NCBI GenBank assembly: GCA_963210315.1
Contig: OY723254.1
Coordinates: 372,001 to 436,000, forward strand
Direction of reading: 5' to 3'
From: Rhynchopus euleeides
Taxonomy: Eukaryota; Euglenozoa; Diplonemea; Diplonemida; Diplonemidae
DNA length: 64,000 bases
The translations under genes and the position numbers were made by a program. This document shows positions 34,119 through 45,180 of this stretch, piece by piece (the first letter of the stretch is position 1; each line of letters begins with the position of its first letter). Under the pieces are notes generated by a model, which saw only the letters and a list, made by a program, of their open reading frames with translations, had not been told where the DNA came from and did no database searches.

Positions 34119-35383
34119 TTGGCCGCCTTCGGCGGCGTCGTCGTTTCACTCTGTACTAAGGACGTCGGTGAAGCCGAGCCCTTTGTACAACCGTTTCACT
34201 CTGACTTCTGTCCGTCTGTACTGTGTGCCATCAGTGTGTCCCCGTTACAGTGATTCCGCTCTATCCCGTTGAGTGTCTCTCAGTTCTGCTCGTTCTGAGA
34301 GTGGAGGTGGTCTCCTGCGACTGCGTCCGTTTCTTGGCTGCCCCGTGTCTGCAGTTCCACTTGTGTCATGGACTCGTTGTGGTTACTGGTGCTCTGCAAC
34401 AGTTTCGCTGCTGCTCGTTAGTTCCGTCCCGTTTCATTCCCAGCTGCTCAGGGAGAGCTGCCCTGTGTTTGCCGGAAAAGGCGCTGCTGATCCTTGTTCC
34501 TCATCGCGTTGTGACTCCCATTCAGCCTGGCGGGGCAGTCTTCAGCGTTCAAACTACCTGATAGTTCCCGAAGTTCGCGGATTCCGCCGCTCATCTTGCA
34601 CCATATGGGCACCAAGCCGGCAACGATAGCCTGTGGCGTTGAGGCGCCATCGGCTGTCTCCCGGAGCATTTCCAACCTCACATCCGTGAGGCCGGCTACC
34701 ACCCAGGTTTGTGGGTTCCATAAAGAACTCAGGCGGGTGCCGCTCTCGTACCCCCGGATGCCTCTCCCGCCGCGAACGAGGGAGGCCGCCACGCATGAGG
34801 AGCTTCTCTTCGCCACCTCCCGCTGCTCGTCAGTCAGGGAGCTACACCCCGTTTTTTCGGTTGAAGTTTTTTCTGATCAGAGTTGCACCCACCGTTTCTC
34901 TCCGTCCAGCCCGAGAATGTCGAACCCTGAAAAATCGACAACACCCCACATCCTGCACCTGAGACGCGGCTTCCTTATCTGAGGGGCCGCGTCCAAATAC
35001 ACGGACTTTGCTAAACTGGATCCAACTCCCCACACCCTTTTTTTCGCCATTTTTTCAAAAAATCCCCCAAAATTTTCCAAATTTTTCAAAAATTTCCTAA
35101 ATTTAGGACACCCTCCCTAGACGCTAGTTTGTTTTGCCCACGAGCAGCAAGAGGCTGCACACCCCCACGCCCCCCCTTTCCTGTGCAGCCTGAGCAGGCA
35201 CACACAGTTTTTTTTTGTGCGGCCTGTGTGGTTGTCTTCGTCGTTTGTCTTCTTCGACCGGACATCCCCTTCTTCTGGAGACACCGATCTACTCCATGAA
35301 CCTCGAGCTGATGCTGGAGCTTTCGGGAGCCTCTGCGAGTGGGTGGCCACGTTTTCTTTGGTGGACGCACCCAAAAGAAAATA

Positions 35384-38300
35384 CCGTAAACGGAAATATT
35401 GTGGACCGTAATAAAGGTGAACCGTACTATAGTTGGAACGTAAAAAAGATGGAACAAATGGGATTTTTCCGGAACTTGGAACATTTTTACGGTCCACCTA
35501 TTTTACGGTTGGGATAGTGGACTTGGCGTTTTTTTTTTTACGAGTTCCTTCGCGACGAAGTCGCGAAGGAACCAAGGAAATCGTACGACTGAAGCTTCAG
35601 GATTAACACCACAGGGCCTCAACAGTCCGGAACTGTTCTCCCACAGTTTCTGCAGGGTGTACTACACTAAAGCGAAAGGAGTACGATTTCCCTGAATTTT
35701 CCGGGCACTGATTCACGAATTTACATCTGGAGGGAGCCCGGTGGTCTCAGCTTCTGTCTGCGCGCCTTGCCGTACTGAGGCTGCTTATGTGGGCTAGCGC
35801 AGCAGGTTCTACCTTTACTTCTACCGGAACGCTCCTTGCATGGTACTACACGGAACAATGTTCGGGGCCCGTGAATTCCAAATCTCCGTTGGAATTCGTA
35901 AGTGAGGGGGTTGGGGCGGACTTACAGACGACAACGTCGTCAGTCTCCCGACAACCGTGGCGTGTGAGTTTGGGGTGGTATCTCGAAATATGTCTCGTTC
36001 GGCCTTGAGAGACTCCAGATGCTAGTCACGCGCTCGCCCCCGCCCCCCCCCCCTCTCCATGTCCCTCTCCGTTGCCGCCTCGCCTTGTTGTTTTCGTTGA
36101 TCTTCCCGCTGTCCTCACGCACTTTCCCCCAGTTTGCAGGGACACGCACACACATGCCTCCAAAGCGTGAACCGAAGCAGAAGAGCATGTTGCTCTTCAC
36201 GGTGCCCCGTGCAGCGTACACCCCCGGCAGCAACGGCGCTTGTCCGATTTCGCGGGCTGAGGCTGAAAGTGTGACGCGTGCAGTGCGCGACCAGCAGGCA
36301 TCCTCACAGGGGCCTACCGGCGGTGGTGACTGGAGCCCGGCCGAAAAGCTGGAGATCGGCCGGAAGGTGGTGGAGGGGAAGCTCTCGGCAGTCGTTGCCG
36401 ATTGGAACGCCCCTCTCGCAGGACGGAGGAAGCTCTCGAAGAGCTCCGCCTCCCGTTTTGCGACCCTCTACCGGGAAGAGCTGGGCAAGCGGAAGCGTGC
36501 CGCAGCTCTTCTCGGTGAGGTGACAGAGGAGGTGGTGCTTCCCCCCCCCGCAGAAGCGCGGCCGGCCCGCAATCCTCACCGACAGCGAGGAGACCAGGCT
36601 GATGCAGTTGTTGCGCGCCCTGAGGCGGTGCGGGACGCAGGTTTCAGCTGAGACTGTGTCCGCCTCCGCGCGAGGCCTGGTGAGTGCCAGCAGTGATCCA
36701 AGCAGGATTGATTCTGAGACAGCTCTCGGCACGGAATGGGCTCGGAAGTACCTCGCTGCGCAGGGATGGACCTTGCGAATGCGGACAACGGCGGTGTGCC
36801 ACAGTCCGGGTTTGCTGGAACGGGCCAAGGCTGAGTTCGAGGGGGAGGTGCAACGTCTGAGGGCACAGCACAACATCCCAGATGATTTGGTGGTGAATGT
36901 CGACCACACTGCCCTTCCCCTCCTGCCAGGTACCACAAAGACCTTCGACAAGAAGGGCGCGTCATACGTGCCGCTCTCGAAGTCCGACGAAAAGAAGGCG
37001 ATTACGGGTGTATTCGGCGCCAGTGCGACCGGCGATCTCCTCCCTGTCCAGCTGATATACGGTGGCCTAACTTCCCGCTCACACGGACGCTTCGAGGAGG
37101 AGTACCTGGAGACGTACGGGGAAACCTGGCACTTGACTGCCAATCCGAAACACTGGGCGTCCGAAGCAACCACCCTCGAATACATCGAGAAGGTGTTGGT
37201 GCCATACCTCACGGGTGTCAAAGAGACCAAGGGGCTCGGGGAGGAGCAGAAATCCTTGTTGATCATCGACAAGTTCACGGGCCAACAGACCGAGAAGGTT
37301 GCTGCAGCACTCGCAGAGAGCGGCATCGTGACTGTCGATATTCCTCCGGGGTTTACTGCTTTCTTGCAGCCGCTGGACCTGGGCTTCAATGCCTACATCA
37401 AGAAATACCTCCGCGAAAAGTTCTCGAAGTGGTACACCGGTGTCTGCACCAAGCTGTTCCGGCGTGACGAGAAGAGGAAAACCCGTGCCCTTGCGAAAAC
37501 TGGCACCCCTTTCCTCTTCGCAGGGATGGGGTCGCATGAAGTGATGGTGTACGATTCGTCCGTGAAGACAGCCGCCTTCCGCAACGCAGTCCTTGCCGGC
37601 ACAAGGGCAAGCATCGTGGTGTCTCCGGGTTGTGCGGACTGGGTTCACCCTGGGGACAACGCGAGTGGGTGGTACGCCCTGCGTGCTGTGGAGCTGTGTC
37701 TCAACAGCTACGGCGTGCGGAAGGCCTACCTCCCGAAGGTCAAGGATGCTCTCAACCTGCTCGAGAAGGTGATCCCCACTGACACGGAAGGCATTCCCGG
37801 CGCACAGGATGCTGTTCAGCAGGTGCTGGAGGAACTGCGTTCTGCGAATGGTGACGCTGCGCAGTTCACCGAGGCACAGCGCCTCCCATACCCCGCCGCC
37901 CAGGCTGCTGTGGGCGCACTCAACCGGGAGTACTACACCAGTGTGAGGCTGATCACCCTGTCCGAGGTGCAGTGGGCCGCGACCCTCACGGAGATCCGTT
38001 CCGGGCCGCTGATCGTGTTCGACGCGGAGAACCTGCATTTCGTGTCGTTCGTCGCCCAGAACCCTGAGCTCGACGACCAGGAGTTGATGGCTGACCTGGC
38101 CAGGACGACGAAGGTGACCGCCGCGGACATGCGCGACCGCCATCTCGCCTGGCTGTGCCGTGGGTTCAGCAAGGTGAAGCCGAGCTCCGTCGTGAAAACG
38201 TTCGTCCGCGCTGGCATCATCGCCGACCCCGGAACGCTCGCAGCAAGTACCGATGATGCTGTTGCTGACTACGACCCTCCAACCGAGGTGCACCCGGACG

Positions 38301-38821
38301 CAGCGCTGACGACCCCCGCAGAATTGGCAGAGATGGAGAGGATCCTGTCGTCACTCGACTTCAGTGCTGAGTGCTGAGCACTGTGCCACATCCCCTCTCT
38401 CTGTTTATGCCCCTGTAAATGTCCCGCAAACCCGTCACCCTCCCTCTCTTGATGTCCCTTTAGATACTCTGTCTGTATAACTTGTATGTAATGTCTTCTC
38501 GAGGTGTGGTGGTGGGTGAGTCTCGAGGTGAGTGGTGGTGATCGTGCCCTTTCCACATGCAGGGATGCCTTGCTTCTCTTGCTGGCGTTGGTTGCGGTGG
38601 TGGAGGGAGGGTCCAAAGCTGGGAGGTCGGGAGGCCTACGTGTGGGAGTCTACGGCGTGGCCGCAGTCCGCGCCCCGCAACCCACCAGCCCGCGGGCGAA
38701 AATCGCATTGTCTTTTCCATATTCAGTCCCAATAAATAGTGGACCGTAAAAAAGATGGAACGTTTGGCCTTTTTTTGGGAACTTGGAACATTTTTACGTT
38801 CCACCCTTTTTCCGTTTACGG
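35384..38821 (+). mobile_element. Tc1/mariner-superfamily (pogo-like) DNA transposon, TA target duplication
   Basis: Ends CCGTAAACGGAAA and its complement, with TA at 35382-35383 and 38822-38823. Longer subterminal similarity (GGAACGTAAAAA, AACTTGGAACATTTTTACG) extends about 150 bp inward. A perfect 13-bp-stem hairpin (35544-35572) lies near the left end. The size of 3,438 bp and the single DDE-type transposase fit a pogo/Tigger-like element. Confidence 0.92.
36154..38377 (+). CDS. Pogo/Tigger-like DDE transposase, in two overlapping frames
   Basis: The first frame (ATG 36154, MPPKREPKQK) holds a helix-turn-helix region (WSPAEKLEIGRKVVEG ... SKSSASRFATLYREEL). The second frame takes over at a C run near 36540-36549 with KRGRPAILTDSEETRL, typical of the next DNA-binding segment. 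The catalytic core follows: VVNVDHTALPLLPG (first Asp), SLLIIDKFTGQ (second Asp), then IPPGFTAFLQPLDLGFNAYIK (third Asp), a DDD triad as in pogo relatives. The C-terminal 250 residues are conserved-looking, with an ELAEMERILSSLDF end. The frame change at the C run may be a one-base slip or sequencing error; a 44-nt intron fits the phase poorly. Confidence 0.85.
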
Positions 38822-38880
38822 TAAAGAAATAGAAAAAAACCCGAAAAGAGGTCGAGGCACCCGCTCCACTCCAGCACCAT

Positions 38881-40832
38881 GGGGCTGAGGTTCACGGATC
38901 ACACAGGTGAGGATCAGTCCTCTGTGAGGCGCTTATCCTGAAGACGAACCAGTTCCCCGGTCGGTCTCCAGAAACTCGGGCCGCGTCTGGCGCTGTATCG
39001 CCTCGGCGGGGCTGTCGTCCCTTACAGTCTTTTCTGTACGAGGTTTTCCACAGGCTGCACACCTGCCCCGCGGCTGTGTGGCAGTCTTCGCGGAGTGCAA
39101 TGCGAAGGTCTGGCCTGACGTGGTGTGACTATTTAGACTCCGGGTGTCTCCACCCATCCTGGTCTGGGGAGCCTCGTTACCCAAGCAGTTTTCGGTCATG
39201 CCCTGGACCACGGCCGTGCTAGACTCCTGGTGCAGGCACCCGTCATGGTCCGGGGACGGCCCCCCCAGGCAGTTTAACGTCTTACCCATGGCACCTCCAC
39301 ACAGTGCAGCGTTCTCTGCGCTCAGACACTCCCGTCCGAGTCAGATGCAAGCCGTGCGCAGGAGCCAGGGCCATGCATTGGGCGGCAGGAGGGTGTATCA
39401 ACAACTTTCGTAACGTCCTATTAGTGCAGCAGTAAGGCCTCATGGCGATCAGGCAGGGCTATCCATGGAGGGAAACGTAACAAGCAGCACGGCAGGTAGA
39501 GCGGGCAAAACGGCAAAAAAAAATATTCCTCAGAATTTAGCTTTCGTGGGTGGATTTGTTGCTGACCCGCACACAAGTAACACAACACGGCTCAGAGAGA
39601 GACAATTCGCTTGGGTCTGCGGAAGCGCGGCGGTGTTGATCGGCAGGCACAAGAGCTGTGTGTGTGGCGGCAAAGACAACCGAGCGCACTCTCCCACCCT
39701 TCCCGCTGTTCTTTCATTTCCACCTGACAAGCTTATTTGGGTTGAAAAGGGGCAGGAGAGCAGGGGAGGGGATCTATTCATCCGTTTTGCGCAAAGCCCA
39801 ATTTTCCACCAAAACCCCCCCCCCCCCACACACACACACACAGATAAATATCCTTCAAAACGAAAAGAAAATAGAAGGGGTGGGATAAGAAAAAGGGGCG
39901 GGGAAGAACAAACACGTGAGGCAAAGACACCGGCTACCCCTTCGTCAGAATACTTCGCCAGCACACACCCGTGTTACACCCCCCACCACCATCCCCGCCC
40001 CCAGCTCTTGACGGGATCTCTCTTTTGTATGAAAGACGCATGCGGGAGGGAAAGGGCCGTCTCTCTGAGGCACAGAAACGTGAGTGATGTTCCCGCTTAC
40101 CGAAGTAGGTGGCAACCTGTCACAGATTGGCACAGAGTGAAGCAGGCCCTTGCCACACAGCGCACGTGAACCCTTCTATTTTTCGAGAAGTGCGGAGTAA
40201 TCTCACCGAGCGCCCTTTTTTTGCTCTTGATGCGACAACCCACAACCCCGTGAGCTGATCGGGACACATGCACAAATCACCCCACCCCTTTCCCCCCAAA
40301 GCTGATCGCAGAGTGGTTGGGCCAACCCATTGGGCTCAATCTTCACCCCCCCCCCCCATCCCCCATCTCCCCTTCCCAAAACAAAAAGACGCCCGTTTTC
40401 ACTCCCACACTCTGACTCGATCGCTCGAAGAACGGAACATAGCATGACAGAGGACCGGACTAAAAGGGAAGAGTAAGGGGGGGGGGGGGGGGGGGGGGGA
40501 GGGGAGTTGGCGGTGTTGTTCCTTGGGGAGTGGGGGGATGAAGCAGACTGAATCACGTGTGGAAACTAACTGTTGGTCCCCCCCCACGCATTCTGCCCCC
40601 CTCTGCAACCCCTCTCCTTCCACCTCCGGCGGTGGGAGGGTGTGCGCCGCTGAGTCCCGGATACGGGTTTTGAAACACATGCTGCGGACGGAGGAAGGGG
40701 GTTTGGGGCGGCCACCCGATAGTATCATCACTGCCGTGGGGGGGTGGGGGGGGCTGTTGTCACATAGGGCATTTTCGGGAGATATCGCTGATGGGGATGC
40801 CTCATCACAGGCCGCTTTTCGCTGTGTGTGGC
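38881..40832. other. Intergenic, nothing supported
   Basis: A weak 70-bp imperfect duplication (39150-39290), a C run followed by (CA)n at 39818-39843 and a long G run at 40478-40505. Open frames at 38933-39289 (minus) and 39465-40169 (plus) have no recognisable features. Confidence 0.5.
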
Positions 40833-43800
40833 CTACATGATGACGCAGGACCCGCAGGAGACCTCCTGAGTCTTGCCACAATCCCACCATGAGCTGCGGT
40901 TCGGCCTGTTCCGTGGTGGTGATGTGTGGTTTTGGCTGCAACACAACAACGGGTGATATAGTTTTTCGCAATGATTCTTGCCACGACGGGCCACATCATA
41001 ATATATCACGGATGCCACCCACACACCCACACCCCACCCTATCACCTTCGAACATACTTCCCCTTCCGCGAGTACACCGAGGGGGTGCTGCGGTTGGTGA
41101 ACGACGAGGGCGAGAACCTCGAGTGGACAGCGGTCCCCCTCTGGTTGGGGCACAGGCCAAACCTGTGGTGCTTGCTGTGCGCACCGGTGTTGTAGACGTG
41201 GTTGTGGTGGCGCCCCGCAAAGGCATCGCTCCCCCGCAGCGACGTCCGCCGCCTCACCGTGATGACAGGCCGCTCCCCGCCCTTCCGGCGCCACCTCCAG
41301 AACCGCTGGATGAGAGCCGCCGACTCGTTGCAGTGGATGCGCTGCTGCTGCTCATACCGCAGCTGCGACACCTGTGGCCCACGCTCCACCGCCACCCGAT
41401 ACGCCGCTGCTGTATGCAGGTGCGTGCAGGGCAGGTCCAGGAGGACGTCATCCTCTCCACACTTCGGCACGGCGGCACGCATCGCCTCCTGGATGCTCGC
41501 CTCTGGGAGAGGCTCGTCTGCACGGAACCAGTCGTGCGTCAGAGCCTGTGCCGAGGTGATGCGGCTGGACGGCTCGAACTGCAGCATGCGCCTCAGCATG
41601 TCCATCACATGCTCCCGCGGGAACTCCTCCTGGGTCCCCAGCTTCCACGAGCCCAACACGACATCCTCCAGACGCCGCTTCGGGAGGAAGTTGCGGCTGC
41701 CACGGCGGAGCCCCCCTGCCTCTGAGGTCACCTGCACCTGCTGCATGTGGTCCATCAGATCGTCGGTGCTCTGCCGCAGCAGGAAGATGGGCGCCGGCGC
41801 CGGCGCCGGCACCGCCAGCATCATCGATGACGCGGGCTGCGTATCCTGCGAGGGTGCGGGAGGTGCGGGCGGTGCGCCCGACTCGCTGCCGTTGCTGTCA
41901 CCCTCCTTCCCACTGGCCCCGCAGGTGTCGGTGTCGCCGTTGGAGGAGTTGCTGTTGCCCGGCGGCTGCTCGTCGCGCCCCAGCTTCAGATGTCCACGCA
42001 CCTCCTCGTTGAGCCGCGAGTTCTTCGGCACCGGGCAGCACGCGATGATCAGCTCCAGCTGCTGCTGGTCGTCCTGCCCGGGGAAGAGCGGCACCCCCGT
42101 CAGCAGCTCCGCCAGGATGCACCCTGTGCTCCACATGTCGGCCGCGGGGGTCGTGGTGCGGGAGCACAGCAGCACCTCGGGGGCGCGGTACCACTGCGTC
42201 TGCACGTAGTCAGGGTTGTCGAACATCGTCGTCTCACTCCCCGCCGCCAGCGTGCGGGCGAGCCCAAAGTCAGAGAGGTAGAGCATCGGCTGGTCGTCAA
42301 CAAGAATGTTGGACAGCTTCAGGTCGCGATGCACCACGCCCCTCGCGTGGATGTAGGCGAGGGCGCTGAGGAGCTGCAGCATGAACCACTTTTTGTGCAT
42401 CAGCAGCAGCTGCCGCTTCGCAAGCAGGTCCTCGCAGGTGTGAGGCACGAATGGCATCACAAGATGCACGTCTTTCTGGTTCTGGCTGATGTAGAGGTCG
42501 TGCAGCGGCATGATGTTGGGGTGGCTGAGCTGCTGCATGATCTGAATCTCGCGGTAGGTGCGTTGTCCGAGGATGGGGTGCGACCACGCGTCGAAGATTG
42601 TCTTCACCGCCATGATGCGGCCGCTCTTGACGTGGGTTGCCTTCCACACAACACCGTACGCACCGCGCCCCACCACAGCCCCGCTGATGTAGTCGCGTTT
42701 GAGCTTCGGTGCGTCGATCCGCATCACATCCTCCGCCATCTGTGTCCGGCTGTGGCGGCGCTGGGCAGTGCTCTTGCCTGATGTGGTGATAAGTGGTGGT
42801 GGTGATGTACTCTCGTCAGGCATGTATTCAGACTTGCCAGACAATCCACGCTTCAGGCGGAGGTCGGTGTTGCCTTTTGCTACACCAACCCCGTCCTTCA
42901 GCAGGATGGAGAGGGTGGCTGTGCCCTAACCATGTGCAGACAGCATGACACACGGCGAATAACCCACAGGTGGTTTGAAAGGAGAGACAAAGGTCTGGCA
43001 GGCTTAAAAATCATACTTGTCAGATGCGGCAGCACCGCCCAGTCTGTCGGGTCGCCATGGCGGAAGAGGTGGTGCTTGTACTCCTGCATCAGCTGCTTCA
43101 TGCTCTTCGTCAGCTCGCTGATCTCAGAGCTGCGCTCCACAAGCAGCGACTCGCTCTCGCCTGGAGCAGAGTCGATGCACGACGCAAACTCAGCCTCGAT
43201 GGACGCCTGCAGAGCAGCAGCATGACATGGGCCAAAATCATGGTGGGGGGTGGGGCAGACGGGGACAGCATGGGGACAACACCCCCTCACAACACCCTGC
43301 CTCTCTGGCACCCCCACATACCTTCGCCTTCTGGGCATGGGCCAGGCCTGCGCGGAGGAAGAGCCAGCGGGAGGCGTCGATGGTGTAGCGGTGATGCGGC
43401 ATGTTCTTGTTGTACTTCTTGACAAGCTTTGACACTGCGATGGAGTTGAGGTACATAAACCAGAGGACGAGGATCACGTCGTCGTACACGTTGGAGAGCT
43501 GCATGAGCACAATGCTGTGCTCCTGTGCCGAAGACAGGCCACGCACAGCGCGGGCTGCGTCCAGCACCTTGCGGACGCGGTGCAGCGCACGCAGCTTCTG
43601 CTTCACGATGTTGTTCACACGGTACAGCTCGTCCTCCAGCTTTTCGATGAACTCCATCGCTGCCGCGTTGCGCACCTCGCTCAACGCAAACCCCGGGCGT
43701 GAGGACTGGCTGGCGTCGTCGCGGCTCTCCACATCATCCTGCGTCTGGTCCCACTGCTGCAGGTCGCTCTCCGCAACACTCTCCAGCTGCCGCGACCCCC

Positions 43801-43906
43801 CGATGATGGCCTGCAGCTCCTCCTTCATCTTGTGGTAGTCGAAGGAGTGCTTCGCCACGCCGTGCTGTGAGCTGGCCTCATTCAAGAACTTCCCGAAGCC
43901 GACCAT
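40833..43906 (-). CDS. SPX domain - MAPK-like kinase fusion with C-terminal CVIM box, four exons
   Basis: Exons 43906-43322, 43206-43017, 42918-41058 and 40935-40833 give 912 residues; introns of 115, 98 and 122 nt start GTATGT, GTATGA, GTATGT and end CAG. The start MVGFGKFLNEA matches SPX N-termini. Residues 1-about 260 are SPX, with FDYHKMKEEL and the lysine cluster KLVKKYNKN that binds inositol pyrophosphates in this family. The kinase (about 335-700) has GRGAYGVV, AVK, HRDLKLSN, DFGLAR and QWYRAPEVLL of the CMGC/MAPK type; the activation lip reads NPDY, so the Thr of TxY is missing. A long acidic, Pro-rich insert follows, then an IQ-like ALIQRFWRWRRK. The last exon ends CGSCVIM, a CaaX farnesylation box. 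Phosphate-status sensing at a membrane is inferred. The fusion rests on phase-consistent splice sites; two adjacent genes are the alternative. Confidence 0.8.
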
Positions 43907-45180
43907 GGCACGATCGAGGCGACCCGGTGGGCCGCGTGGCACGCCTCTAGGGCTTGGACCAACCCGTGCACCCTATGTGCACTGAGCAGGCGGGGCGGGG
44001 ACCGCCCGCCTGCCGTGGCTCTGTGTGTGTAACTGCCTGCAACAGTGGAGTGTTGTGGTGCCGGTGGTTGTGACAACAAAAGAAGCCTCCACCTTTGAAC
44101 AACGCTTCGAACAACCCTTGGCCTGACGAAATAAACGACAACGCGAATGATCGGACGCGTGCCTCGAGAGATTCAATGATTCCTACGGTACCAAGACGGT
44201 GGGGTGCGTGACACATGGCAACTCAACGGCCAAGCTGCTGCTACCCGGTGCGCACCCCCGCATTCTATGCGCAGACGCACAAATGATGCCATGGTCACAA
44301 GCGTGACGTTGAAGACCCTTTCAACCCCTTGCAGAAGACGGTATCGACAGCCGCCCACCAAATCCGCAACACAGAGCTTCTCCAAAATCGATGCACGGCA
44401 CCCCCACGTGTTTAAGCCCTCTTAATGGCGGGTGAGCGGAGGGACCCCCCTTGGCCGACTTTGCCCCCCTTCTGTCTCCAATATGCAGGGGGGAGGGGTG
44501 GTTGTGGGGCAGCGGGCAGAACGTCGATGTGCCTATCCTTCGAGAGCACCTTCATCGGGCTTGGCAGCTTTGCGATGAACCTGAAGAAGTCAAGACAACA
44601 CTATCAGCAGGCCGACGGGTTGCAGCGTGGAAACGGCAACCCCCCTCCTGTGCAACAGGGCAGAGCTACCTCCCCTCTGATGTCGATGCGGCACAGTCCT
44701 TCACTATATGGAGAGGCTGAAAGAGCTCGAGGGAGAGAGGGATGGAGGGATAGAACGGCGGCAAGAGCACGGCACAACGGCGCGAGTGTAGTCGACTAGA
44801 GTATAATTGTGACGAGGCCATGTATCATTTGATAGATCGGGCTGCATCCAACCACCCCATCCCGCAGCAACCTGTGTGCTGCTTCTGTGTGTTGCCCACA
44901 GCACGCCTCCGGGTATCTGTTGTCGATACCCTGAATGCCGTGGCAGAGCGAGAAAAAAGCGTAGCAACTGTGCTTCCTTCTTCCTTAATGATGCGTTGAC
45001 GCTTCCACCACCCTAGAGCCTGCTGCTTGGATGTGGGTATGGAGCACATGTGAACACGAGATAGCTAGACACACAGAAAAGGAACAGGATCGTCGGAAGC
45101 ACTCCTACACTTTTACGCATCATAAATGTGCTCAAAAAAGCAGCAAGCCATCATGAATGAAGCCCCCAAATCGGCACACC
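43907..45180. other. Intergenic, nothing supported
   Basis: Moderate-GC sequence without repeats of note. Open frames on both strands are short and lack known motifs. CCCTAG at about 43950 could be a splice acceptor for the SPX-kinase leader. Confidence 0.55.

Larger units (their letters stand above)
30995..35120. mobile_element. 4.1-kb element with CTAGG(G)AGGGTGTCC ends and internal tandem repeats
   Basis: The left end CTAGGAGGGTGTCCGG and the right end (complement of CTAGGGAGGGTGTCC) are inverted. The left-end sequence recurs inside at 33366 and 33743 as the start of 377-bp tandem repeats. The flanking bases AAGCT and ACGCT could be an imperfect 5-bp target duplication. Contents are a G-rich tract, a 477-residue minus-strand frame, the tandem repeats, and a 34.2-35.0 kb stretch with degraded minus-strand frames, including the AGTGTGGGGAGTTGG module. 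The family is not recognised. Confidence 0.55.
35117..38880 (-). pseudogene. Possible small host membrane-protein gene split by the mariner insertion
   Basis: From ATG 38880 the minus strand encodes MVLEWSGCLDLF and a hydrophobic stretch, and runs into the right edge of the mariner element. On the far side (35383 downward) the frame resumes in phase if the element and one TA are left out: YFLLGASTKENVATHS, a charged middle, and a Cys-rich end at TAG 35117. That stop falls on the first bases of the 30995-35120 element, so the original end may lie beyond it; a compatible frame (DLPVYFLFAVVRRC, stop 30822) sits there. Product about 107 residues as it stands, with one N-terminal membrane segment. 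The strand matches the other host genes. Chance openness in GC-rich DNA is a real alternative. Confidence 0.3.

Noticed and set aside
34448-34816. 122-residue minus frame in the 31.0-35.1 kb element
   Set aside because: Possibly degraded element coding sequence, but nothing recognisable; not listed as a gene.
39465-40169. 234-residue plus-strand frame
   Set aside because: Crosses C runs and CA repeats, no domain, opposite strand to host genes.
42841-42960. Separate kinase gene starting near 42823 (MPDEST)
   Set aside because: An in-phase upstream frame with a splice acceptor at 42919 links it to the SPX exons; kept only as the alternative.
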